A stretch of DNA of 64,000 bases from Trinickia terrae (GTDB taxonomy: Bacteria; Pseudomonadota; Gammaproteobacteria; Burkholderiales; Burkholderiaceae), in the NCBI RefSeq assembly GCF_005144415.1, contig NZ_SWJE01000015.1:186001-250000 (forward strand), given 5' to 3'. Below are positions 26,924 to 36,364 of this stretch, piece by piece; within the stretch, counting starts at the first letter, position 1, and each line of letters starts with the position of its first letter. The notes under the pieces are model-generated. The model saw nothing but the letters and a program-made list of their open reading frames with translations. It had not been told where the DNA came from and searched no databases. A program made the position numbers and the translations under genes.

Positions 26924-27498
26924 GTGATTTCCTTCTGTTTAGATATCACTGATAACGCGTAGTCCAGCTTTTGTGCGTACATCGGATCGCCAACGTTGTA
27001 GTAGGCGGCGATATTGCCTGTCGTAATCGGCTTCCAGCCAACGATGGCTTTACGGACCGCCCCTTTGCGGTATTTGAGGGTTTGCCCTGGCATTAGCAGG
27101 TGGGTACCGGGGTTCAGGTGTCGAAGCAGTTCTGAAGTGGAGCCTTGAACCCTGGCGATCTTCTCCAGCCTATCGCCCGGCTTGACGGTCACCTCACCAC
27201 CCTCGTTGCCGTTGAGAAGCGCCGTGAGGCCTGGGTCACCAGGATTGCCAATTTGAATCGGACTGGAGTTCCACTCAGGCTTTCCGGCTCCCGTTTCTAC
27301 CCAGGTCATGGCCTTGATGAGGTGCCAATCCAACGGCATGTAGCCCGCAACGGTACCCAAATGACTGTTGTACTCGTGGACAGCTGTCTGAATCTCGCAG
27401 TCGTATTGGTTCCATTTTTCTGGCTGCGAAGCGGCGTTGTTTACGTAGTTCTGCCAACTCTCAAATCCCGTCTTTTTCGTACTCGTTGCTGGTTTCAT
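26911..27498 (-). CDS. LysM / lysozyme-like protein, candidate peptidoglycan-targeting effector
   Basis: 195 aa, no signal peptide. Residues ~30-95 resemble the first half of a soluble lytic transglycosylase/lysozyme-like domain (AVHEYNSHLG...PLDWHLIKAMTWVETGAG...SSPIQIGNPGDPGLTALL), with a possible catalytic Glu in WVETGAG. Residues ~100-145 are a LysM peptidoglycan-binding module (VTVKPGDRLEKIARVQGSTSELLRHLNPG...MPGQTLKYRK). A C-terminal ~50-residue segment (GWKPITTGNIAAYYNVGD...YAQKLDYALSVI) follows. The LysM starts directly after the catalytic half-domain, so the enzyme domain looks shortened. Strong ribosome binding site AAGGAGAGGG. The gene is paired with the overlapping immunity-like gene. 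No vgrG, PAAR or hcp gene lies nearby, so type VI delivery is only a hypothesis. Confidence 0.7.
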   Translation of the reverse strand: MKPATSTKKTGFESWQNYVNNAASQPEKWNQYDCEIQTAVHEYNSHLGTVAGYMPLDWHLIKAMTWVETGAGKPEWNSSPIQIGNPGDPGLTALLNGNEGGEVTVKPGDRLEKIARVQGSTSELLRHLNPGTHLLMPGQTLKYRKGAVRKAIVGWKPITTGNIAAYYNVGDPMYAQKLDYALSVISKQKEITCAP

Positions 27499-27700
27499 GC
27501 CTTCCCTCTCCTTTCGGTTGAATGTAATTGATTTGAGGGGGAGGGTACTTCATTGCTCTGTTGCCGCGAGGATATCCGTGTAGTTCTTGAGCAAGATCAT
27601 TGCGCAATGGGTCGGCCTTGGCGAGGTTTCATCGAATTCTCCGAATACCCCTAGCCAATTGCCGCTCGCTGGCTAGCAAGCGGCAATCAGTTTCACGACG
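27499..27700. other. Low-GC non-coding interval with inverted repeat
   Basis: 202 bp, AT-richer than its surroundings, between the effector-like gene and the MFS gene end. It contains ATTGCCGCT/AGCGGCAAT (27658-27666 and 27679-27687), an inverted repeat with a 12-nt loop that could stop transcription from the catabolic operon. No T-run and no gene are seen. Confidence 0.4.
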
Positions 27701-29017
27701 CTATTTGTTCACCATCCGCCCCGGCACGCTCAACACCAGCAACCCACCGAGCACCATGAACGCCGCGAGCATGTACATGCCCGAGTCGTTTGCGCCGGTG
27801 GCCTGCTTGAGCCAGCCCACCGCATAGGGACTGAGGAACCCCGCAAGGTTGCCGATCGAGTTGACCATCGCGATGCCGGCCGCCGCGCCCGCGCCGGCCA
27901 GGAACGAGGTCGGCAGGCTCCAGAAGAGCGGCAGCGTCGTCACGATGCCCGCGGTCGCGAGCGTCAGCGCCGTCATCGCCAGCGCCGTGTTGTGCGCCCA
28001 CGTCACCGACAGCACCAGCCCCACGGCCCCCGCCGCCGCTGGCAGCGCGACGTGCCAGCGCCGCTCGCGCTTACGGTCGGCGCTGCGCGCGATCAGCAGC
28101 ATCGCGACTACCGCCGCCGCGAACGGAATCGCTGACAGGAGCCCGATCGCGAGCGCATCGGTGACGCCCGTCGCCTTGATGATCGTCGGCAGCCAGAAGC
28201 TCACGCCGTAGAGCCCCATCACGAACGAGAAGTAGATCAGGCTCATCAGCAGCACGCGTGGGCTCGTCAGCACTGCGCCGAGCGGCGGATCGTCCTTCTC
28301 GGCGTCCTCGGCCTTGATGTTGCGCTCGAGCAATTGCTTTTCCTCGCCGGTAAGCCACTTGGCCTTGCCGATCCGGTCGTCGAGCACGAAGAACACCAGC
28401 ACGCCGACGATGATCGACGGCAGCCCTTCGAGCAGGAACAGCCACTGCCAGCCGTGCCAGCCGTTCACGCCGTTGAAGGTCTTCAGGATGTAGCCGGAGA
28501 TCGGCCCGCCGATCACGCCGGACAGCGCGATCGCCGTCATGAACCAGGTCGTCATGCGCCCGCGCCGGTTGGCCGGATACCAGTAGGTGAGGTAGAGGAT
28601 GATGCCTGGGAAGAAGCCCGCTTCGGCGAGGCCGAGCAGGAAGCGCATCACGTAGAACATCGTCGGCGTCGTGACGAACATCGTCAGCGCGGAGATGATG
28701 CCCCACGTGACCATGATCCGCGCGATCCAGATGCGCGCGCCCACGCGGTGCAGGATCAGGTTGCTCGGCACCTCGAAGAAGAAGTAGCCGATGAAGAAGA
28801 TGCCCGCGCCGAGGCCATAGACGGCGTCGCTCAACTGCAGGTCGGCGGCCATTTGCAGCTTCGCGAAGCCGACGTTGACGCGGTCCAGGTACGCGACCAC
28901 GTAGCACAGCAACAGGAGCGGCGTGAGTCGGCGCGCGACTTTGCGGTAGGTCGCCTCCTCGAACGTCGAAGGCGCGCCGGCGCCGGGAAGCGGAAGATGG
29001 TCTGTTGGACTTGCCAT
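27701..29017 (-). CDS. MFS transporter, anion:cation symporter (ACS) type
   Basis: 438 aa, 12 predicted membrane helices. The N-terminus YRKVARRLTPLLLLCYVVAYLDRVNVGFAKLQM and the AYGLGAGIFFIGYFFFEVPSNLILHRVGAR segment are hallmarks of the ACS family (tartrate, glucarate, phthalate and related organic acid uptake), with the loop GLAEAGFFPGIILYLTYWYP between helices 3 and 5. It is the last gene of a likely ALDH-SDR-MFS operon and probably imports the substrate or its acid. The substrate cannot be named. The ribosome binding site AGGAGA directly follows the end of the 50-bp palindromic repeat. Confidence 0.9.
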   Translation of the reverse strand: MASPTDHLPLPGAGAPSTFEEATYRKVARRLTPLLLLCYVVAYLDRVNVGFAKLQMAADLQLSDAVYGLGAGIFFIGYFFFEVPSNLILHRVGARIWIARIMVTWGIISALTMFVTTPTMFYVMRFLLGLAEAGFFPGIILYLTYWYPANRRGRMTTWFMTAIALSGVIGGPISGYILKTFNGVNGWHGWQWLFLLEGLPSIIVGVLVFFVLDDRIGKAKWLTGEEKQLLERNIKAEDAEKDDPPLGAVLTSPRVLLMSLIYFSFVMGLYGVSFWLPTIIKATGVTDALAIGLLSAIPFAAAVVAMLLIARSADRKRERRWHVALPAAAGAVGLVLSVTWAHNTALAMTALTLATAGIVTTLPLFWSLPTSFLAGAGAAAGIAMVNSIGNLAGFLSPYAVGWLKQATGANDSGMYMLAAFMVLGGLLVLSVPGRMVNK

Positions 29018-29025
29018 GATGTCTC

Positions 29026-29075
29026 CTGTCGATCGGAGTTGGCGCTTTGGCGCCTACTCTGATCCCATGCAAAGC
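29026..29075 (-). repeat. Dispersed 50-bp palindromic element, single copy
   Basis: On the minus strand it reads GCTTTGCATGGGATC...CGATCGACAG, with GGAGTTGGCGC-type arms around a short AAAG loop. It matches the copy at 43495-43544 in length and in both ends, while the inner stem bases differ in a paired way. The 3' end runs directly into the AGGAGA of the MFS gene, as at 7456. Confidence 0.85.
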
Positions 29076-29212
29076 TCGTTTTTATGTGGAAAGCTGGCCG
29101 CCGGATCGACGGCGCAGGTACTGCCGCTCGTGCTGCCGAAGGCGCCGCGACGATGATCGCTCATTCGCCCGGCGCCGTCATCCTTGCCTTGAATGCCACG
29201 CGCCGCGCGACT

Positions 29213-29971
29213 TCAGACGCAGCGTCCGCCATCCACCTCGAGGCAGACGCCGGTGACGAACTCGGCGTCGTCCGACGCCAGATAGAGCGCGGCGTTGGCG
29301 ATGTCCTGCGGCGTCGAAAAGCGCCCGAGCGGGATGCCGGCGAGAAAGCGCTGGCGATTCTCGGGCGTGTCCTCCATGCCCATGAACTCGGTCAGCAAGC
29401 CTGTCTCCCCGATGACCGGATTCACGCAGTTCACGCGAATCCGGTCGGGGCCGAGCTCGGCGGCGAGCGCCTTGCTGGCGACGATCAGCGCGCCTTTGCT
29501 GCCGTTGTACCAGACGAGGCCGGGGCGCGGCCGCACGCCCGCCGTCGACGCGATGTTGACGAACACGCCGCCGCCTTGCGCGCGGAAATACGGCACGAAC
29601 TCCTGGACGCTCCAGTAGAGCCCTTTCACGTTCACGGCATAGACGCGATCGAACTCCGCTTCGCTCACTTCGAGCACCGGCTTGTTGCGGTGCGTGGCGC
29701 CCGCGTTGTTGACGACGATCTGCACGCTGCCGAAGTCCTCGATCGCGGCCGCGCGCAGCGCGTGCCAATCGGCTTGACTCGTGACGTCGCCCGCGACGGC
29801 GATCGCTTTGCCACCCGCCAGCGCGATCTCGCTCGCCACTCGCTCGGCCGCGGCGGCGTTCAGGTCGTTGACGACGACGTTCGCGCCTTCGCGCGCATAG
29901 GTCTTGGCGATGCCTTCGCCGAAGCCCGAGCCGCCACCGGTGACGATGGCCGTTTTGCCTTGTAGTCGCAT
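29213..29971 (-). CDS. Short-chain dehydrogenase/reductase
   Basis: 252 aa, classical SDR. Cofactor loop TGGGSGFGEGIA with an Asp at the end of the second strand (VVVNDLN), which favours NAD(H). NNAGA and NVKGLYWS follow, then the catalytic Ser (NIASTAGV) and YNGSK, and the C-terminal GVCLEVDGGRCV. It most resembles the FabG/glucose-dehydrogenase-like group. It sits between the aldehyde dehydrogenase and the MFS transporter on the same strand, suggesting alcohol-to-carbonyl oxidation in the same catabolic route. The physiological substrate is unknown. Confidence 0.9.
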   Translation of the reverse strand: MRLQGKTAIVTGGGSGFGEGIAKTYAREGANVVVNDLNAAAAERVASEIALAGGKAIAVAGDVTSQADWHALRAAAIEDFGSVQIVVNNAGATHRNKPVLEVSEAEFDRVYAVNVKGLYWSVQEFVPYFRAQGGGVFVNIASTAGVRPRPGLVWYNGSKGALIVASKALAAELGPDRIRVNCVNPVIGETGLLTEFMGMEDTPENRQRFLAGIPLGRFSTPQDIANAALYLASDDAEFVTGVCLEVDGGRCV

Positions 29972-30051
29972 GCTGTCTCCTTGTCTTTATTTGGATTGGT
30001 GCGTTGTGTCAGGTGCGCCTGCTGTCTGCCGGTTTTCCGAGCGACGCGAGA

Positions 30052-31491
30052 TCACCCGTGCTTGATCGCGATCGTCTTCAGCACGGTGAATCCATACAGC
30101 GCCTCGAAGCCCTTCTCGCGCCCATGGCCCGAATGCCCGACGCCGCCGAACGGCAATTCGACGCCACCGCCCGCGCCATAGTTGTTGATGAACACTTGTC
30201 CCGACCGCACGCGCCGGGCAAGACGCAGCTGGCGCGCGCCGTCGCGCGTCCAGATGCTCGCGACGAGCCCGTATGGCGTGCCGTTGGCCAGCGCGACAGC
30301 TTCGTTTTCGTCGTCGAAGGGCAGGGCGGCAAGCACCGGCCCGAACACCTCTTCGCGAGCGAGACGATGGCCGGGCGGCACGTCGCGCAGCAGCGCCGGC
30401 GCTTGATAAAAGCCGCTCTCGGGCGCATCGGCGGCGATTTCACCTTGCGCGGCCATCGGAATGCCGTCGTGCTGCGCGTCCGACAGGAAATCCCATACGC
30501 GCCGCTGCTGCTTCGCGTTGATGAGCGGCCCGCAATCGAGGTCGGCGCGGCTCGGCCCGACACGCAGTTCGCGGAACCGCGCGGCGAGCCGTTCGAGCAG
30601 CGGCTCATACGCGGCGCGCTCGATCAGCACCCGGCTGCCCGCCGAGCAGGTCTGCCCGGCGTTCTGCACGATCGCGGACACGAGCGTCGGCAGCGCGGCA
30701 TCGAGATCGGCATCGGCGAACACGATTTGCGGCGACTTGCCGCCCAGCTCGAGCGTGACCGGCACGTGGTTTTCGGCGGCCATCTGCGCGACGAGCTTGC
30801 CGGTCTCCGGCGAGCCGGTGAAGGAGATGTGGTCGATGCCCGGATGGCGCGCGAGCGCCGCGCCCGCTTCGTGTCCGAAGCCCGTGACGACGTTGAGTGC
30901 CCCTGGCGGCAGCCCCGCCTCGGCGGCGAGCGCCGCGACGCGCAGCACCGACAGGCACGCATCTTCCGCCGGCTTGACCACGCAGGCATTGCCCGCCGCG
31001 AGCGCCGCGCCGGCGCTGCGCCCGAAGATCTGCATCGGGTAGTTCCAGGGCACGATGTGGCCCGTCACGCCGTGCGGCTCGCGGATCGTCAGCACCGTGT
31101 AGCCGGCTTGATAGGGCAGGGTCTCGCCATGGAGCTTGTCGGCGGCGCCCGCGTAGAACTCGAAATAGCGCGCAAGCGCGGCGGCGTCGGCGCGCGCCTG
31201 CTTGAGCGGCTTGCCGGTGTCGCGCGCCTCGATCTGCGCGAGCTCTTCGTGGCAGGCGGTCACGAGCATCGACAGCCGGTACAGCACACGCCCGCGCTCG
31301 GCGGCGCTCGACTGCCCCCATGCGCCTTCGAACGCGGCGCGCGCGGCGGCGACCGCGCTGTCGATATCGGCCGCGTTGCCGCGCGCGATCTGCGCAAACG
31401 TCTCGCCATCGGACGGATCGATGACAGCGATCGTCTCGCCGCCCGAGGCGGCCGCCCAGCCGCCTCCGATGAAATGCTTCGCGTCTTCCAT
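30052..31491 (-). CDS. NAD(P)-dependent aldehyde dehydrogenase
   Basis: 479 aa from the ATG at 31491, preceded by GAGGAG; a GTG two codons upstream is less likely. ALDH superfamily: NYPMQIFGRSAGAALAAGNACVVKPAE, FTGSPETGKLVAQ, the general-base Glu in TLELGGKSPQIV, and the catalytic Cys in QNAGQTCSAGSRVL, with EEVFGPVL near the C-terminus. It probably heads the operon with the SDR and MFS genes and oxidises an aldehyde intermediate to the acid. Betaine-aldehyde, gamma-aminobutyraldehyde or sugar-derived aldehydes are all possible. It is divergent from ppa. Confidence 0.92.
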   Translation of the reverse strand: MEDAKHFIGGGWAAASGGETIAVIDPSDGETFAQIARGNAADIDSAVAAARAAFEGAWGQSSAAERGRVLYRLSMLVTACHEELAQIEARDTGKPLKQARADAAALARYFEFYAGAADKLHGETLPYQAGYTVLTIREPHGVTGHIVPWNYPMQIFGRSAGAALAAGNACVVKPAEDACLSVLRVAALAAEAGLPPGALNVVTGFGHEAGAALARHPGIDHISFTGSPETGKLVAQMAAENHVPVTLELGGKSPQIVFADADLDAALPTLVSAIVQNAGQTCSAGSRVLIERAAYEPLLERLAARFRELRVGPSRADLDCGPLINAKQQRRVWDFLSDAQHDGIPMAAQGEIAADAPESGFYQAPALLRDVPPGHRLAREEVFGPVLAALPFDDENEAVALANGTPYGLVASIWTRDGARQLRLARRVRSGQVFINNYGAGGGVELPFGGVGHSGHGREKGFEALYGFTVLKTIAIKHG

Positions 31492-31588
31492 GCACACTCC
31501 TCGCCGGCTTGCGCCGTGATTCGATCGAGAGGGAAACGAGCGTCGATTATCGCGCCGATCGGCGGTCAGGTCAGCATGGCCGATTGGC

Positions 31589-31594
31589 TATAAT
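31589..31594 (+). promoter_or_regulatory. Candidate -10 of the ppa promoter
   Basis: A perfect TATAAT in otherwise GC-rich DNA, 112 bp upstream of the ppa start. The -35 region is poor (GTCAGG/TCAGGT at the right distance). Confidence 0.5.
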
Positions 31595-31705
31595 GGCGCA
31601 TTCTTCCTGTCCGGTCTGCCGGGCGCGTCATTCCGGCAGCAGCGCGGCGCCGCGGCGGCAGGGCCGTGTTTCACGAATTTCCTTCCTCTTTCTTCAGAGA
31701 ACGTC

Positions 31706-32233
31706 ATGAGCTTCAATCACGTCCCCGCAGGCAAAGACATCCCCAACGACTTCAACGTCATCATCGAAATCCCGGCGCAAAGCGATCCGGTGAAGTACGA
31801 GGCGGACAAGGACCTGGGCCTGCTCGTCGTCGACCGCTTCATCGGCACGGGCATGCGCTATCCGGCGAACTACGGCTTCATTCCGCAGACGCTGTCGGGC
31901 GATGGCGACCCCGTCGACGTGCTCGTCGTCACGCCGTTCCCGCTGGTGCACGGCTGCGTCGTGCGCTGCCGCGCGCTGGGCATGCTGCAGATGACCGACG
32001 AATCGGGCGTCGACGCGAAGCTCGTCGCCGTGCCGCAAGACAAGCTGTGCCCGATGACGGCGCACATGAAGTCGATCGACGACGTGCCCGAGTACCTGAA
32101 GGACCAGATCAAGCACTTCTTCGAGAACTACAAGGCGCTCGAGAAGGGCAAGTGGGTGAAGGTCGAGGGCTGGGTCGGCCTGGAAGCCGCGCAGAAGGAA
32201 ATCACCGACGGCGTTGCGAACTTCAAGAAGTAA
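31706..32233 (+). CDS. ppa: Inorganic pyrophosphatase (family I)
   Basis: 175 aa, the usual length. It hydrolyses pyrophosphate to two phosphates in the cytoplasm, pulling biosynthetic reactions forward. Signatures: [19 protein letters not shown], the [27 protein letters not shown] stretch with the metal-binding Asp cluster, and [23 protein letters not shown]. It is monocistronic with its own terminator and a TATAAT-containing promoter region. Confidence 0.97.
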   Translation: MSFNHVPAGKDIPNDFNVIIEIPAQSDPVKYEADKDLGLLVVDRFIGTGMRYPANYGFIPQTLSGDGDPVDVLVVTPFPLVHGCVVRCRALGMLQMTDESGVDAKLVAVPQDKLCPMTAHMKSIDDVPEYLKDQIKHFFENYKALEKGKWVKVEGWVGLEAAQKEITDGVANFKK

Positions 32234-32270
32234 GCGGTTGGGCGGCGAGAGCCGCCGCCTAGCCTTGCGA

Positions 32271-32313
32271 TAGAGAAAAACCGCGCGAGCCCGCAAGGGC
32301 CGCGCGGTTTCTC
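32271..32313. terminator. Bidirectional terminator, ppa / GIY-YIG gene
   Basis: GAGAAAAACCGCGCG and CGCGCGGTTTCTC pair around an Ala/Gly-codon-like GC loop (32273-32313). The flanking A- and T-runs allow termination of ppa from the left and the GIY-YIG gene from the right. Confidence 0.75.
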
Positions 32314-32328
32314 ATTGGGCCCGGCTTT

Positions 32329-32646
32329 TCAGGCGGCCTCGTCTTCCACCGGCGGCTCAGGCGGCACCGGAGGAAGCACCGATTCGAGGGTCCGCGCCCC
32401 CGCCGCCAGCGCACGCTTTTCCTTCGGCGCCAGCCGCTTCACCCAATATTCGGCGCGCAAGGCGCTGGAGCGATCGGCCACCTCGAACGACGCCAGCAGC
32501 GCCACCGGTTTGCGCGAGCGCGTATAGCGCGCGCCGGCGCCGCTCGCGTGCTTGTCATAGCGCGCCGCGACATCGGTGGCGATGCCCGTGTAGACGCTGC
32601 CGTCCGAGCATTCGATCAGGTAGAGAAACCAGGGCGTCGATCGCAT
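32329..32646 (-). CDS. GIY-YIG family small protein (UPF0213/YhbQ-like)
   Basis: 105 aa. The GIY-YIG core is complete: FLYLIECSDGSVYTGIATDVAARYDKHASG (GIY as YLI, YIG as YTG), GARYTRSRKPVAL and the helix RAEYWVKRLAPKEKRAL. The final 20 residues are Pro/Glu-rich. UPF0213 members are small single-domain putative nucleases; DNA repair roles are suggested but not firm. The ATG overlaps the stop of the acyltransferase-like gene by one base (TGATG), so its translation depends on that gene. Confidence 0.9.
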   Translation of the reverse strand: MRSTPWFLYLIECSDGSVYTGIATDVAARYDKHASGAGARYTRSRKPVALLASFEVADRSSALRAEYWVKRLAPKEKRALAAGARTLESVLPPVPPEPPVEDEAA

Positions 32647-33815
32647 CAAGTCTTGAACGGATTGTGCTCGCGCAGCTCGTCGACATGAGCGTGAATCAGG
32701 TTCGCCTCGTTCGCGAGAAAGCGCCCGACAGCATCCTCGAAGGCGGGATGCGCGAGCCAGTGCGCCGAGCGTGTGATGGTCGGCAAAAAGCCGCGCGCCA
32801 TCTTGTGCTCGCCTTGCGCGCCGCCTTCGAAGCGGTCGAGCTTCTCCTCGATGCAGAATTCGAGCGGCTGGTAGTACGCGGTCTCGAAGTGCAGGCACGG
32901 CACGTGTTCGAGCGCGCCCCAGTAGCGGCCGTAGAGCGTGCCGCCCGTCGCGTCGTTGCGCTCGTAGACGACGAGCGAGCTCGCGATCGGCTTGCCTTCG
33001 TACTCGGCGATAACGAGCAGCAGGTTCTCGGGCATCGTCGCGCCGATCGTCCGGAAGAACTCGAGGTTTAGATATGGCGACGAATAGTGCTCTCGGTAGG
33101 TTTGCCGGTAGCACTTGCTGAAGAAGCGCCAGTCGGCGTCGGTGGCGTCCTCGCCGCGCACGCGGCGGAACGTGATGCCTGCCTCGCGCACCTTGCGGCG
33201 CTCCGCGCGGATGTTCTTGCGCTTTTTTTGCTCGAGCGTCGAGAGGAAATCGTCGAAATCGCGGTAGCCGTCGTTCAGCCAGTGGAACTGGATGCCCTCG
33301 CGCTGCATCATGCCGAGCTCCGTCAGCGCGTGCGTTTCGGTTTCGGTCGGAAACAGCACGTGCAGCGACGACACGTCCATCTGCCTGGCCAGCGCGACCA
33401 GCGTGGCCGCGAGCTGGCGGCGCGCGTGGTCGTCGGCGGCGAGCATGCGGTTGCCCTGCACCGGCGTGAACGGCACCGCGCAGACGAGCTTCGGGTAGTA
33501 GGCGAGCCCGTGGCGCTGGTAGGCGTCGGCCCAAGCCCAGTCGAACACGTATTCGCCGTACGAGTGGCTCTTCAGGTAGAGCGGCGACGCTGCGGCGAGC
33601 TGCCCGGTGCGAGTGTCCGTCAGCGTGACGAAGCGCGGCGCCCAGCCTGCGTGCTCGCTCGCGCACTGCGCGGTCGTGAGCGCGCTCAGGAATTCGTGCC
33701 TGAGGAACGGCGTGGGCTGCGCTTGGCGCGCGAGCAGGCCGTTCCATTCCGCCGCGTCGACCTCGAGAGGAGACGCGAGAAGGCCCATGCGATAATCGAA
33801 GCGTTCTTGTTTCAA
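32646..33815 (-). CDS. GNAT-fold peptidoglycan-bridge-like acyltransferase (COG3146)
   Basis: About 389 aa if the TTG at 33815 is used (LKQERFDYRMGLLAS...). ATGs at 33866 and 33788 are alternatives, and none has a convincing ribosome binding site. The body FLRHEFLSALTTAQCAS...GWAPRF..., SHSYGEYVFDWAWADAYQRHGL, YYPKLVCAVPFTPVQGNRML and LPTITRSAHWLAHPAFEDAV is characteristic of the GNAT/FemAB-like COG3146 family, which is widespread and uncharacterised. An acyl-transfer role is inferred from fold. It is coupled by a one-base overlap to the GIY-YIG gene. Confidence 0.82.
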   Translation of the reverse strand: MKQERFDYRMGLLASPLEVDAAEWNGLLARQAQPTPFLRHEFLSALTTAQCASEHAGWAPRFVTLTDTRTGQLAAASPLYLKSHSYGEYVFDWAWADAYQRHGLAYYPKLVCAVPFTPVQGNRMLAADDHARRQLAATLVALARQMDVSSLHVLFPTETETHALTELGMMQREGIQFHWLNDGYRDFDDFLSTLEQKKRKNIRAERRKVREAGITFRRVRGEDATDADWRFFSKCYRQTYREHYSSPYLNLEFFRTIGATMPENLLLVIAEYEGKPIASSLVVYERNDATGGTLYGRYWGALEHVPCLHFETAYYQPLEFCIEEKLDRFEGGAQGEHKMARGFLPTITRSAHWLAHPAFEDAVGRFLANEANLIHAHVDELREHNPFKT

Positions 33816-33967
33816 CGGTGTGACTGTTCCACTTGGTCCGGCGACGCGGCGCCCGTTGCCTCTCATGTTGCTTGCCGCCGCGGCGTTTCGCAATCGCGAG
33901 CAATCGCCAGGAAGCCGGCTCCAGCTATCGAACTGATATGAGACTACCCCCACGCTCTCTGCGTTCG

Positions 33968-34007
33968 CTGCCCCCCGAGGGGGCGGTCAGTACGTTTGGG
34001 GCGGCCC
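33968..34007 (-). repeat. Dispersed 40-bp GC-rich repeat, copy 1
   Basis: On the minus strand it reads GGGCCGCCCCAAACGTACTG followed by ACCGCCCCCTCGGGGGGCAG. It matches the copy at 40612-40649 with only a few differences. It has a C-run/G-run hairpin at one end and abuts the nadE start region. Confidence 0.75.
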
Positions 34008-34020
34008 TGCACGTACTGAC
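33986..34020 (+). promoter_or_regulatory. Inverted repeat ending at the nadE start codon
   Basis: GTCAGTACGT (33986-33995) and ACGTACTGAC (34011-34020) pair perfectly around 15 nt, and the second arm touches the nadE ATG. There is no Shine-Dalgarno sequence, so the hairpin could hinder or set initiation. Confidence 0.5.
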
Positions 34021-36163
<2,143 letters not shown>

Positions 36164-36186
36164 TGGCGGTGTAGTTGCCGGAATGT

Positions 36187-36226
36187 ACGGGCGCGCTGCC
36201 TTCGGGCGGCGCGCCCGTGGCGTTTC
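36187..36226 (+). terminator. Intrinsic terminator of glnB
   Basis: ACGGGCGCGC/GCGCGCCCGT stem with TTCG-capped inner stem (36187-36218), followed by a weak GGCGTTTCT tail. Confidence 0.65.
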
Positions 36227-36264
36227 TGGGCCTCGCGTTCACGTCTCGTGCCGGGCGCCGTAAA

Positions 36265-36303
36265 CGAAAAAACGGTGCGATGCCCTTGTCGGACACCGCA
36301 CCG
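36265..36303 (-). terminator. Intrinsic terminator of the porin gene
   Basis: On the minus strand CGGTGCG...CGCACCG (36273-36303) is followed by six T residues (36267-36272), about 62 bp past the porin stop. Confidence 0.8.
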
Positions 36304-36364
36304 ATACGCGCCTCTCGCAGCAGCGTGAAACTTGTAGTGAAGCTGTTCTGATTACACCGTTCGA

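Noticed and set aside
30004-31593. 529-codon frame antisense to the aldehyde dehydrogenase
   Set aside because: Shadow frame of a conserved gene; no motif.
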